64,000 bases of DNA from Methylomonas sp. (GTDB lineage Bacteria > Pseudomonadota > Gammaproteobacteria > Methylococcales > Methylomonadaceae), in the NCBI RefSeq assembly GCF_023228165.1, contig NZ_JALOBS010000001.1, forward strand, positions 1 to 64,000, in the 5' to 3' direction. Below, piece by piece: positions 23,711-32,630 of this stretch. The notes under the pieces are model-generated. The model searched no databases, was not told the origin of the DNA, and was given only the letters and a program-made list of their open reading frames with translations. The position numbers and the translations under genes were made by a program. Each line of letters starts with the position of its first letter. Position 1 is the first letter of the stretch.

Positions 23711-24320
23711 TTTTGTGTCGCTGGCGTGACGGCTTTTTAGATATCGGTTTCACGAAACACATCCATGTGTTACGCCCTGCGGGTTGATCCTTGCAAACCC
23801 TACGGTACTCGGCGCGGCATCAGGGGATTTATACGTTTCGAGAGTAAAAATTGTCGGGAGATTTTGTAAGTTTGGTTTGTGGTTCTGTTATAGGATGCTG
23901 CCGACGAAAGGAGGCGCATCTGTCGCGATCGATGCGCTTCGCTTTGTTCAGCACATCCTACGGGCTACGTAGCGGCATTATTCCCTCTCCTGCTGGAGAG
24001 GGTTAGGGTGAGGAGAATAAAAAGTGTCGCTAATGCGACGGCTTTTATTTTGAAGTCGGGTCTCGGCCCGACAACCGAGGTACTTTCTTTTGCTTGCCCA
24101 AAAGAAAGTACCCAAAGAAAACGGCACCCCATGCCGCTTTGATCCTGCGCTCCGAAGGCTTTGAACGGGGTTTTTCGATGGGGCTTCCTAGCCCCCGCGA
24201 AAAACGCGATGCTTCCCTGCATCGCCCCTGCGGGCAAATCCGTTCAAACCCTCCGGTGCTCGGCGCGGCATCAGGGGATTACCCGCGTCGTCAGAGGAAA
24301 AATTGGCGGATGATTTTGTA
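23711..24320. repeat. Composite dispersed repeat after ccdB, rearranged copy
   Basis: A degenerate segment (23711-23790) is followed by 23802-23963, nearly identical to 22677-22832, and then by 23964-24237, nearly identical to 22317-22590. Bases 24238-24320 again resemble the later part of copy 1, with a 70-base deletion. The order is thus permuted relative to the copy before ccdAB. No gene is supported in this 700-base gap. Confidence 0.75.
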
Positions 24321-24325
24321 AGCCC

Positions 24326-24362
24326 GCGTAGGTCCGATTAGCGGAGCGTAATCGGACGCATG
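24326..24362. repeat. REP palindrome, GTCCGATTA class (left of RAYT 2)
   Basis: GTCCGATTA and TAATCGGAC pair around GCGGAGCG. The unit is a near-exact inverted copy of 24953-24989 on the other side of the second RAYT. Confidence 0.85.
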
Positions 24363-24404
24363 TTTAAAACCTAACCAAAGTCGATATTAAAAACGTAATA
24401 AACC

Positions 24405-24952
24405 ATGCCCAATTACCGACGTGCACTTATTCCAGGCGGGACATGGTTTTTTACGATGAATTTGCTGGAGCGTAAAAACAACGATTTACTGATTCGGGAA
24501 ATCGATTTGTTACGTGATACCGTGCGGGCGGTAAGAAAACGCCATCCGTTTCAAATCGATGCTTGGGTGGTGTTGCCGGAACACCTGCATGCGGTTTGGA
24601 CGTTGCCGCCGGGCGACGCCGATTTTAGTAAACGCTGGCGTTTGATTAAGAGCGGATTTTCGAGGGCTTTACCTAAAACCGAGTATCGAACGAATGTTCG
24701 AAAGATGGCGGGCGAACGCGGTATTTACCCAAAGGGCACAAGTGGCAGCGGCATTTTTGGGAGCATTGCATACGAGACGAAACAGATTTCGAACGGCATG
24801 TCGATTATGTACATGTTAATCCGGTTAAACATGGTTTGGTCGCGCGGACCGCTGACTGGCCGTATTCCAGTTTTCATCGGTATGTTGAAAGAGGTGTCTA
24901 TCCGGAAAATTGGGGTGGCGATTTGAAGATAGTGATTGCTGGGGATGATTGA
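24405..24952 (+). pseudogene. Second RAYT transposase, frameshifted
   Basis: The frame opens as a RAYT (MPNYRRALIPGGTWFFTMNL, HUH motif in VLPEHLHAVW, TLPPGDADFSKRW) up to about 24735. After MAGERGI the expected continuation is in another frame: HKWQRHFWEHCIRDETDFER, catalytic tyrosine in DYVHVNPVKHG, then WPYSSFHRYVERG, ending at a TGA at 24950-24952 that abuts the right-hand REP. A small indel near 24722-24738 therefore splits an otherwise complete transposase. The uninterrupted 173-residue frame 24405-24926 has a nonsense C-terminus. A sequencing error or programmed frameshift cannot be excluded. Confidence 0.85.
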
Positions 24953-24989
24953 CATGCGTCCGATTACGCTTTGCTAATCGGACCTACGG
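24953..24989. repeat. REP palindrome, GTCCGATTA class (right of RAYT 2)
   Basis: GTCCGATTA and TAATCGGAC around CGCTTTGC. The unit begins at the base after the RAYT stop codon and mirrors 24326-24362. Confidence 0.85.
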
Positions 24990-24995
24990 TTTATT

Positions 24996-25030
24996 CGCGT
25001 GGGCACGAAAAGCCTGTGCCCAGCCTACGT
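24996..25030. repeat. REP palindrome, GTAGGGTGGGCACG class
   Basis: CGCGTGGGCACG pairs with TGTGCCCAGCCTACG. It sits 7 bases from the other REP class, so the two families are directly adjacent here. Confidence 0.7.
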
Positions 25031-25069
25031 TTTTGGATTTTCCGTTGAGTTTGGGGATGGTTTTGCTCC

Positions 25070-25325
25070 CGTTATTCCGCCCCGAGCATCGCAGCTTTTG
25101 GCGAATCAGGCCCGATAGGGGAGCGGCAGGAAGCCGCTCGTTTTCGTAGGGCCATGGATGGCACTTCGAAAACCCTCGCTAAAAGCGAGAAGCGCAGGAT
25201 TAAGGCGGAATCCGGGTGCCGTTTTCTTTGGGTACTTTCTTTTGGGCAAGCAAAAGAAAGTACCTCGGCTGTCGGGCCGAGACCCGACTTTAAAAAAACC
25301 GTCGCGACAGCGACACAAAACCAAA
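25070..25325. repeat. Dispersed 250-bp repeat, copy 2
   Basis: This block matches 10077-10328 in the same orientation, including the GAGCGGCAGGAAGCCGCTC palindrome and the GTACTTTCTTTTG hairpin. It ends 25 bases before ureE and so forms the leader of the ureEF block. Frames 25072-25338, 25106-25324 and 25154-25345 are repeat-derived. Confidence 0.75.
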
Positions 25326-25350
25326 AACCAAAAACCAAACGATAAGCAAA

Positions 25351-25782
25351 ATGCTAAAACTCACCGAAACCACAAACACCAAAGAAACCCCGGACGACAC
25401 CCTAACCCTCCCTTTTGAGGCCAGGCAAAAATCCCGCCACCCGGCCATCACCCAAGGCGGCATCCAGGTCGGCGTGTTTTTACCGAGGGGGCATACTCTA
25501 AGGCACGGCGCAGTGTTGACTAACAGCCAGGGATTCAAAGTCAAAATCGAAGCAGCCCCGGAAGCCTTGTCTACCGTCAAATGCGATGAACCGTTATTAT
25601 TCGCCCGGGCCTGCTACCACCTCGGCAATCGCCATGTCCCTCTGCAAATTCTACCCGGCGAACTGCGCTATTTGACCGACCACGTGCTGGATCAAATGCT
25701 GGTCGGGTTGGGCTTAAACGTTGAGCACCAAATATTGCCGTTCGAACCTGAAGCCGGTGCTTACCATGGCCATGGCCACTGA
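25351..25782 (+). CDS. ureE: Urease accessory protein UreE (nickel chaperone)
   Basis: A 143-residue metallochaperone that hands nickel to the UreDFG-urease complex. It shows LPFEARQKSRHPAITQGG, GVFLPRGHTLRHGAVL, KVKIEAAPEALSTV, then the peptide-binding domain with YHLGNRHVPLQI and LRYLTDHVLDQMLVGLGL. The C-terminus is a short histidine tail (AYHGHGH), a usual metal-binding feature. No clear Shine-Dalgarno is seen before the ATG, because the leader is a dispersed repeat. The stop overlaps the ureF start region. It is separated from ureC by 3 kb of repeats, ccdAB and a RAYT. Confidence 0.92.
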   Translation: MLKLTETTNTKETPDDTLTLPFEARQKSRHPAITQGGIQVGVFLPRGHTLRHGAVLTNSQGFKVKIEAAPEALSTVKCDEPLLFARACYHLGNRHVPLQILPGELRYLTDHVLDQMLVGLGLNVEHQILPFEPEAGAYHGHGH

Positions 25783-26446
25783 TTTGGCATTGCTGCGGCT
25801 GTTGCAGCTGGTCAGCCCCAGTCTGCCTATCGGCATGTACAGCTATTCGCAAGGTCTGGAACGAGCGGTCGAAGACGGCTGGATTACGAATGCGGATCAA
25901 AGCGCCGATTGGTTGCGCGGTGTGTTGACGAATGCCTTGGCCCGGGTCGATGCGCCGATTATGGCGCGGCTTTACGATGCCTGGACGGCAATCGACATGG
26001 TTGCGGTAGAAAGCTGGAGCCGGACGCTGGCCGCCTGCCGGGAGACCGCCGAACTGCGCGCCGAGGATAGGCAAACCGGTCAGGCGCTGGCCCGTTTGCT
26101 GGTGAATCTGGAATTGCCGGAAGCGCAAGACTGGTTACGCCGGCCCGACGCCACACTGGCGACTTTATTTTCATTGGCCGCGTCACGCTGGCAAATCGAT
26201 AAAGCCGACGCCATGGCCGGTTACCTGTGGGGCTGGCTGGAAAATCAGGTGTTGTGCGCGGTCAAGCTGGTGCCGTTGGGTCAAGTCGCCGGGCAGCGTT
26301 TATTGAAAGACTTGGCCGGCGATATACCGGGTTTGGTAAAGCAAGCCTTAAGTATGGCGGACGACGATATCGGCGGCAGTTGCTTCGGTTTGGCCCTGGC
26401 CAGCAGTCGGCACGAAATGCAATATTCGCGTTTGTTCCGTTCGTAA
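25766..26446 (+). CDS. ureF: Urease accessory protein UreF
   Basis: UreF bridges UreD and UreG in the nickel-loading complex. The all-helical 226-residue protein shows LQLVSPSLPIGMYSYSQGLE, TAELRAEDRQTGQALARLL, and the end IGGSCFGLALASSRHEMQYS with RLFRS. The start is taken at 25766, inside the last codons of ureE; the earlier ATG at 25721 would add 15 unrelated residues. The overlap implies coupling with ureE. Confidence 0.92.
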   Translation: MAMATDLALLRLLQLVSPSLPIGMYSYSQGLERAVEDGWITNADQSADWLRGVLTNALARVDAPIMARLYDAWTAIDMVAVESWSRTLAACRETAELRAEDRQTGQALARLLVNLELPEAQDWLRRPDATLATLFSLAASRWQIDKADAMAGYLWGWLENQVLCAVKLVPLGQVAGQRLLKDLAGDIPGLVKQALSMADDDIGGSCFGLALASSRHEMQYSRLFRS

Positions 26447-26458
26447 AATCGTGAATAA

Positions 26459-26539
26459 AAGTAGCTCACGTTGCCGCATTGGCGGTTACGTGACATTCGA
26501 GATAATGTCAAGGAACGCTGCGCGCACCCTGAGCTACTT
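26459..26539. repeat. 81-bp inverted-repeat element between ureF and ureG
   Basis: AAGTAGCTCA at 26459-26468 and TGAGCTACTT at 26530-26539 are exact 10-bp inverted arms around 61 bases that contain partial internal pairing. It could be a MITE-like unit or a structured leader. A run of ten C follows at 26590-26599. Confidence 0.5.
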
Positions 26540-26629
26540 AAAATAAGTTAACCTCGATTCGCCGCTAGTGGAATTGAGGTTTGGCAAATCCCCCCCCCGG
26601 ATTGCATCCGGGCTACTTTGGATGAAAAT

Positions 26630-27244
26630 ATGAACGCAAAACAAGTTTTACGAGTCGGCATAGGCGGCCCGGTCGGGTCCGGCAAAACGGCGCTGGTGGA
26701 TGCCTTGTGCAAAAAAATGCGCGATCAGTTCCAAATCGGCGTGGTCACCAACGATATCTATACCCGCGAGGATCAACAGTTTTTGATCCGCAGTCAGGCG
26801 CTGCCCGAGGAACGGATTTTGGGGGTGGAAACCGGCGGCTGCCCGCATACCGCCATTCGCGAGGACGCTTCGATGAATCTGGCGGCGGTCGACGAGCTAT
26901 GCGAACGCTGGCCGGAACTGGATTTCGTGTTGGTGGAGAGCGGCGGCGACAATCTCAGCGCCACCTTCAGTCCGGAATTGGCCGATCTAACCATTTACGT
27001 GATCGACGTGTCGGCCGGCGACAAAATTCCCCGCAAGGGCGGCCCCGGCATCACCCGTTCGGATTTATTGGTAATCAACAAAATCGATCTGGCGCCCCAT
27101 GTCGGCGCCTCACTGGAGGTGATGAACCGCGACGCCAAAAAAATGCGCGGCGCCCGGCCGTTCGTGTTCAGCAATATCAAAACTGGCCTGGGCGTCAATG
27201 AAATCGCCAGTTTTATCATCAACCAGGGCATGCTGGATGCTTAA
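26630..27244 (+). CDS. ureG: Urease accessory GTPase UreG
   Basis: UreG is the GTPase that drives nickel insertion. P-loop GIGGPVGSGKTALVDAL, TNDIYTREDQQFLIRS, the CPH nickel motif in GVETGGCPHTAIREDAS, LVESGGDNLSATFSPEL, and the NKID base-recognition motif are all present. The ATG at 26630 is preferred (204 residues) over a TTG at 26618. A 183-base gap with an inverted repeat separates it from ureF. Confidence 0.94.
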   Translation: MNAKQVLRVGIGGPVGSGKTALVDALCKKMRDQFQIGVVTNDIYTREDQQFLIRSQALPEERILGVETGGCPHTAIREDASMNLAAVDELCERWPELDFVLVESGGDNLSATFSPELADLTIYVIDVSAGDKIPRKGGPGITRSDLLVINKIDLAPHVGASLEVMNRDAKKMRGARPFVFSNIKTGLGVNEIASFIINQGMLDA

Positions 27245-27384
27245 ATAATCCGCCTGCACGGATCTACCATGCCCACCCGCCCGGAAATATTCTCCGAAGC
27301 GGCACGATCATTGCTGCAAATCTATCCGAAACTTTGGCTTGGATTTTTTGATCTGCACTTTTTTGCACTATTCAGGTGGCGGTA

Positions 27385-28764
27385 ATGGCTATCAGCGTGT
27401 TCGATATTTTTAAAATCGGTATAGGTCCTTCCAGCTCACATACCGTCGGCCCAATGCGGGCAGCCATGACCTTCGCCCACAAATTAGAGCAGCAAGGCCT
27501 GATCCGGGACGTCAATCGTTTGAGGGTAGAGCTGTTCGGCTCATTGGGTGCAACCGGCAAAGGTCACGGCTCGGATAAAGCCGTATTGCTGGGGCTGGAA
27601 GGCGAAGCGCCCGATTTGATCGACCCCGCCATCATTCCGCAGCGGTTGGTCGCCATACGGGAAACCGGTAGGTTGCGATTGCTGCAACGCTATCCTATCC
27701 CTTTCAATGAAAAAACCGATTTGCTGTTTCAACGCAAGTCCTTGCCTTATCACGCCAACGGCATGCGTTTCACCGTTTTCGATGCAAGCGGCGCCGAGTT
27801 GGTGCAAGCCGAATATTATTCGGTGGGCGGCGGTTTCGTGGTAACCAGTACCGACGCGGCTGCCGACCGGTTAACGCACGACGATACTCGCCTGCCCTAT
27901 CCATTTAAAACCGGCGCCGCTTTGTTGAAATTATGCGCTTTGCACCATAAACCCATCAGTACTTTGATGATGAGCAATGAAAAGGCCTGGCAGAGCGAAA
28001 CGCAAATTCGCCGGAATCTACTGCATATCTGGGAGGTCATGCAGGCCTGCGTCGAACGAGGCATGCACCAGGAAGGCATTATGCCGGGCGGCATGAAGAT
28101 AAAACGCCGAGCCGCCAACCTGCATCGGCAGTTGAACGGCGAAATACCCAGAATTACCCCCAACTTACCGGTCGGCACGCTGGACTGGGTGAATTTGTTC
28201 GCTCTGGCGGTCAGCGAAGAAAATGCGTCCGGCGGCCGGGTGGTGACGGCACCGACCAACGGCGCGGCCGGTATCATTCCGGCTGTGCTGCATTATTACT
28301 GGCGGTTTTGCGAAGGCGCGGATGAAGACGGCGTGATCCGCTTTTTATTGACGGCGGCGGCTATTGCGATTTTATATAAAGAAAATGCCTCGTTGTCCGG
28401 GGCGGAAGTCGGTTGCCAGGGCGAAGTCGGGGTGGCCTGCTCGATGGCGGCCGGCGCGCTGGCTGAAGTATTGGGCGGTACGCCGGAACAGGTCGAAAAC
28501 GCGGCGGAAATCGGCATGGAACATAACCTGGGCCTGACTTGCGATCCGGTCGGTGGCTTGGTACAAGTGCCGTGCATAGAACGCAACGCCATGGGTTCGG
28601 TCAAGGCCATCAATGCGGCCCGCATTGCATTGCGCGGCGACGGCTCTCATTTTGTTTCGCTGGACAAGGTGATTAAAACCATGCGCGAAACCGGTGCCGA
28701 CATGAAAACCAAATACAAGGAAACGTCCCGTGGCGGCTTGGCGGTTAATCTGATCGAGTGTTGA
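27385..28764 (+). CDS. sdaA: L-serine ammonia-lyase (iron-sulfur type)
   Basis: A single-chain [4Fe-4S] L-serine dehydratase that converts serine to pyruvate and ammonia. Residues 1-150 hold the beta-type domain (SVFDIFKIGIGPSSSHTVGP) and the remainder the alpha-type catalytic domain, with iron-sulfur cysteines in GCQGEVGVACSMAAG, LTCDPVGG and VPCIERNAMGSVKAINAA. The ATG at 27385 gives 459 residues and has AGGTGG 5-10 bases upstream; the GTG at 27376 overlaps that ribosome site. It is close to the family's 455. It stands alone, convergent with the next gene. Confidence 0.93.
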   Translation: MAISVFDIFKIGIGPSSSHTVGPMRAAMTFAHKLEQQGLIRDVNRLRVELFGSLGATGKGHGSDKAVLLGLEGEAPDLIDPAIIPQRLVAIRETGRLRLLQRYPIPFNEKTDLLFQRKSLPYHANGMRFTVFDASGAELVQAEYYSVGGGFVVTSTDAAADRLTHDDTRLPYPFKTGAALLKLCALHHKPISTLMMSNEKAWQSETQIRRNLLHIWEVMQACVERGMHQEGIMPGGMKIKRRAANLHRQLNGEIPRITPNLPVGTLDWVNLFALAVSEENASGGRVVTAPTNGAAGIIPAVLHYYWRFCEGADEDGVIRFLLTAAAIAILYKENASLSGAEVGCQGEVGVACSMAAGALAEVLGGTPEQVENAAEIGMEHNLGLTCDPVGGLVQVPCIERNAMGSVKAINAARIALRGDGSHFVSLDKVIKTMRETGADMKTKYKETSRGGLAVNLIEC

Positions 28765-28767
28765 AAC

Positions 28768-29895
28768 TCAAGCCTGCTGCAGCTGTAATTTTTCCGAGAT
28801 AACCCCGCTGTTTTCCACCCGGTTGCGGCCGTTGTTTTTGGCTTTGTATAACGCCCCGTCTGCGGCATGTATTAATTGACTGGCGGTTTCTGTGGCGCTG
28901 TTTATTTTGCTTAACTTGGCATCGAAAGTCGCCACACCGATGGAAATGCTGACCGGAATGCTCTGACCGCCGAATTCAATGCTCAATCCGGCGATACTGC
29001 TACGGATCCGCTCGGCAATTTCCCCGGAAATAGCTTCACCGCTGCCTGACAACAAGGCCACAAATTCTTCGCCGCCGAAGCGCGACAATACATCATTGCT
29101 ACGCAGTTGTTTTTTAATCGCCGCGGCCACTAAAGCCAAAACGTGGTCGCCGGCTTGGTGTCCGAAATTATCGTTAATACGTTTGAAGTAATCGATGTCC
29201 AGAAACAGACAGGATAAAGGCTGCCGGTTGCGCACACAGCGGTCGACTTCTTCGTCGATACGTTGCTCTAAAAAACGCCGATTATTCACGCCGGTTAACG
29301 GATCGATCAGGCTGGTGCGGCGCATGGTTTCGAAATTCAGGGTATTTTCCAGGCAAATACTCAGAACCGAAGCCAAGTGCTCGATAAAGTCGGTAGCCAT
29401 GGTGCGTATGAAACGATCCTGACGAAAACTACCCAGATTTAACGAACCCAGATATTTACCGCGTCGCACCAAAGGCGCCAGAATCACCGACGACGGTTTG
29501 CCGGCATCTTCCGGGAAAAACTGCGCGTAATTTTCAGGATGGTAGATGCCCAGCAATGGCCGGTGGGTATAGTCGAAAAACCTTTTGAACAGGCCATCAT
29601 CGTTGACCAGCATAAAGCCTTTACGGGATTGATAGGGATACTGATCGTTGGTCAGATAAGCGGCTATTTCCTGGGTGGGATCGAACAAAAACAGGCTGAC
29701 GATTTCCAGATCGAATAAAGATTTACTTTCATCCAATATGTAATCGATCATTTCGGTTAGCGAGCTGAGCCCCAGCAGACGCATTTCGAAGGCTTGCAGG
29801 CGTTTTAAGGTTAAGCTGTTATGCTGTACACGATTCAGCATGCCATCTAAATGGCTTTGCAAGACCCGCAAGTCAGCTGTGATATCTTCGTCCAA
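28768..29895 (-). CDS. Diguanylate cyclase with GAF/DUF484-like sensor
   Basis: A 375-residue protein: a coiled start, then a GAF/DUF484-like domain at about residues 30-185 (DYILDESKSLFDLEIVSLFL, SSVILAPLVRRGKYLGSLNL), then a GGDEF domain. The active site is intact as GGEEF at 274-278 in SRFGGEEFVALL, and an inhibitory I-site RSND lies at 265-268, five residues before it, so product inhibition by c-di-GMP is expected. It should make c-di-GMP in response to an unknown signal. No signal peptide or membrane segment is evident, so it is cytoplasmic. Confidence 0.9.
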   Translation of the reverse strand: MDEDITADLRVLQSHLDGMLNRVQHNSLTLKRLQAFEMRLLGLSSLTEMIDYILDESKSLFDLEIVSLFLFDPTQEIAAYLTNDQYPYQSRKGFMLVNDDGLFKRFFDYTHRPLLGIYHPENYAQFFPEDAGKPSSVILAPLVRRGKYLGSLNLGSFRQDRFIRTMATDFIEHLASVLSICLENTLNFETMRRTSLIDPLTGVNNRRFLEQRIDEEVDRCVRNRQPLSCLFLDIDYFKRINDNFGHQAGDHVLALVAAAIKKQLRSNDVLSRFGGEEFVALLSGSGEAISGEIAERIRSSIAGLSIEFGGQSIPVSISIGVATFDAKLSKINSATETASQLIHAADGALYKAKNNGRNRVENSGVISEKLQLQQA

Positions 29896-29956
29896 TGTTC
29901 AGTCTCGACAGAAATTACTGATGTAATAAGGTTAGCAGCAATCTGAAAATCTGCCC

Positions 29957-29979
29957 GGTCCCGACTTTGCGCCGGGACC
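29957..29979 (-). terminator. Possible hairpin terminator after acnB
   Basis: GGTCCCG and CGGGACC form an exact 7-bp stem 14 bases after the acnB stop. The following T-run is weak (GATTTTC on the minus strand), so it is only a candidate. Confidence 0.35.
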
Positions 29980-29992
29980 AAACGTTGAACGG

Positions 29993-32551
29993 TTACACTA
30001 CTAGATCAGCCTTTTCCTGAAAACTGGGGATTTGATTAAAATTCAGATACCGATAGGTATCGGCACTGGTTTCATCAATCGTCGCCGCATACTGCATGTA
30101 TTCCTCAACCGTCGGAATTTTGCCCAATAACGAACACACCGCGGCCAATTCCGCTGAGGCCAGATAGACATTGGCGCCATTGCCCAGACGGTTCGGGAAG
30201 TTACGGGTCGATGTGGATACCACGGTCGAACCTTCCGCCACCCGGGCTTGGTTACCCATGCACAACGAGCAGCCCGGCATTTCGGTACGGGCACCGACTT
30301 TGCCGAAGGTAGCGTAATAGCCCTCTTCCACCAGCTGGCTTTGATCCATCTTGGTCGGCGGCGCCACCCATAAACGGGTCGGCAAGGAACCGGCTTTTTC
30401 CAGCAGCTTGCCGGCCGCCCTAAAATGGCCGACGTTGGTCATGCAGGAACCGATAAACACTTCGTCTATTTTGGTATTGGCCAGCTCGGACAGTGGCTTG
30501 ATGTCGTCCGGATCGTTCGGACAGGCCATCAGCGGTTCGGTGATCTGATCCATGTCGATTTCGATGATTTCCGCGTATTCGGCATCGGCATCCGCTTCCA
30601 TCAGCACTGGATTTTCCAGCCAATCCCGCATGGCTTTGATGCGGCGCTGCAGGGTGCGCACATCGCCGTAGCCCTCGCTGATCATCCATTTCAACAGGGT
30701 AATATTGGAATTCAGATATTCGGCGATAGGTGCTTGGTTCAATTTGATGGTACAACCGCCGGCGGAACGTTCCGCCGAGGCATCGGACAATTCGAAAGCC
30801 TGTTCGACTTTCAGATCCGGCAAGCCTTCGATTTCCAAAATCCGCCCGGAAAATACATTTTTCTTGCCCTGCTTGGCGACAGTCAGCAAGCCGCGTTGGA
30901 TGGCCGCATAGGGAATTGCATTGACCAGATCGCGTAGGGTGATGCCGGGCTGCATTTTGCCGGTAAAACGCACTAAAACCGATTCCGGCATATCCAGCGG
31001 CATCACGCCGGTGGCAGCCGCAAAGGCCACCAAACCGGAACCGGCCGGAAAGGAAATTCCGATTGGAAAGCGGGTATGCGAGTCGCCGCCGGTGCCGACG
31101 GTGTCCGGCAACAGCATGCGGTTCAACCAGGAATGAATAATGCCGTCGCCGGGGCGCAACGACACGCCGCCGCGGGTCATGATGAAATCCGGCAAGCTGT
31201 GCTGCATTTTGACGTCCACCGGTTTCGGATACGCAGCAGTGTGGCAAAAAGACTGCATCACCAAATCGGCGGAAAAACCCAGACAGGCCAAGTCTTTTAG
31301 TTCATCGCGGGTCATGGGGCCGGTGGTGTCTTGCGAGCCGACCGTCGTCATGCGCGGTTCGCAATAACTGCCCGGCCGCACGCCCGGTACACCGCAGGCT
31401 TTGCCGACCATTTTTTGCGCCAGCGTGTAACCTTTGCCGGTATCGGCCACCGCCGCCAGGATGCGAAATACGGTCGACGCCGGCAAGCCCAAGGCTTTAC
31501 GCGCTCTGTCCGTCAAACCACGACCGATGATCAATGGAATCCGGCCGCCGGCACGGACTTCGTCCAATATCACCTCGGTTTTTAAACTAAACTCGCACAC
31601 CACTTCATCACTGTCGTGACGCTTGACCACGCCTTGATAAGGATAAATGTCGATCACGTCGCCCATGTGCATGGCACTGACATCGCATTCGATCGGCAAG
31701 GCGCCGGAATCTTCCATGGTGTTAAAAAATATCGGGGCGATCTTGCTGCCGATGCAGACGCCACCGGCGCGTTTGTTGGGGATATAGGGAATATCGTCGC
31801 CCATGAACCACAGCACCGAGTTGGTGGCGGATTTACGCGACGAACCGGTACCGACCACATCGCCGACATAAGCCACCGGAAAACCTTTGTTTTTCAGGTC
31901 GTCGATTTGCTGTTCGGCGTTGGTGATGCCTTCACGCGGCATTTTCAACATGGCTTTGGCATGTAACGGAATATCCGGCCGCGACCAGGCGTCCGGCGCA
32001 GGCGATAAGTCATCGGTATTGGTTTCACCGCTGACCTTGAACACCGTCACGGTGAGTTTTTCCGGCACTTCCGGTTTGGCGGTAAACCATTCGGCGTCCG
32101 CCCAGGATTGCAGCACTTGTTTGGCAAATGCATTACCGGCTTCGGCCTTTTCCTGCACGTCGTGAAAAGCATCGAAAATCAGCAGGATATGTGATAAGGC
32201 CTGTGCTGCTATAGTGGCAAGCGCCGGGTGATCCAGTAATTCGATCAAAGGGGCAATGTTGTAACCGCCCAGCATGGTGCCCAACAATTCGGTGGCTTTT
32301 TCGGCTGAAACGATAGGCGATACCGCCACGCCTTTGGCTACATCGGCCAGAAAAGCGGCCTTGACATAAGCCGCTTCATCAACCCCGGCAGGCACCCGAT
32401 TGGTTAATAAATCCAGCATAAAGGCGTCTTCGCCCGGCGGAGGCTGTTTCAATAAGTCCACTAAACCGGCAACCTGCTCGGCATCCAGCGGTTTGGGAAC
32501 GATGCCTTCGGCGGCCCGTTCGGCAACATGTTTACGATATTCTTCTAGCAT
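29993..32551 (-). CDS. acnB: Bifunctional aconitate hydratase 2 / 2-methylisocitrate dehydratase
   Basis: AcnB interconverts citrate and isocitrate in the TCA cycle. The 852-residue protein begins with the AcnB-specific HEAT-like domain (MLEEYRKHVAERAAEGIVPK). The swivel domain includes GDVVGTGSSRKSATNSVLWF. The catalytic domains carry iron-sulfur cysteines in FSADLVMQSFCHTAAY, VFIGSCMTNVGHFRAAG and PGCSLCMGNQARV. Length is normal (about 855-870). It lies downstream of the isocitrate dehydrogenase gene, with 79 bases between them, in one transcription direction, so consecutive TCA steps are adjacent. Confidence 0.95.
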   Translation of the reverse strand: MLEEYRKHVAERAAEGIVPKPLDAEQVAGLVDLLKQPPPGEDAFMLDLLTNRVPAGVDEAAYVKAAFLADVAKGVAVSPIVSAEKATELLGTMLGGYNIAPLIELLDHPALATIAAQALSHILLIFDAFHDVQEKAEAGNAFAKQVLQSWADAEWFTAKPEVPEKLTVTVFKVSGETNTDDLSPAPDAWSRPDIPLHAKAMLKMPREGITNAEQQIDDLKNKGFPVAYVGDVVGTGSSRKSATNSVLWFMGDDIPYIPNKRAGGVCIGSKIAPIFFNTMEDSGALPIECDVSAMHMGDVIDIYPYQGVVKRHDSDEVVCEFSLKTEVILDEVRAGGRIPLIIGRGLTDRARKALGLPASTVFRILAAVADTGKGYTLAQKMVGKACGVPGVRPGSYCEPRMTTVGSQDTTGPMTRDELKDLACLGFSADLVMQSFCHTAAYPKPVDVKMQHSLPDFIMTRGGVSLRPGDGIIHSWLNRMLLPDTVGTGGDSHTRFPIGISFPAGSGLVAFAAATGVMPLDMPESVLVRFTGKMQPGITLRDLVNAIPYAAIQRGLLTVAKQGKKNVFSGRILEIEGLPDLKVEQAFELSDASAERSAGGCTIKLNQAPIAEYLNSNITLLKWMISEGYGDVRTLQRRIKAMRDWLENPVLMEADADAEYAEIIEIDMDQITEPLMACPNDPDDIKPLSELANTKIDEVFIGSCMTNVGHFRAAGKLLEKAGSLPTRLWVAPPTKMDQSQLVEEGYYATFGKVGARTEMPGCSLCMGNQARVAEGSTVVSTSTRNFPNRLGNGANVYLASAELAAVCSLLGKIPTVEEYMQYAATIDETSADTYRYLNFNQIPSFQEKADLVV

Positions 32552-32630
32552 GAGAGTGACCCGGAGAATGTTGGAAAATAATGCAATGGGCGGATTAAAT
32601 AACGCCGCCCAAACTCGGATATGGCCTCGG

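Noticed and set aside
22317..24320. CRISPR array
   Set aside because: The repeats are long, few, unequal and palindromic with irregular spacing; there is no regular repeat-spacer structure and no cas gene.
25072..25345. Three short hypothetical frames before ureE
   Set aside because: They coincide with a dispersed repeat whose other copy at 10077-10328 gives the same frames, with the pattern expected of repeat-derived false genes.
27268..27384. 38-codon frame starting MPTRPEIFSEAARS before sdaA
   Set aside because: Short, with no family similarity and no clear ribosome site; it overlaps the likely sdaA promoter and leader.
30420..31247. 275-residue frame inside acnB in another frame
   Set aside because: A shadow of the aconitase gene: arginine- and histidine-rich with no family features.
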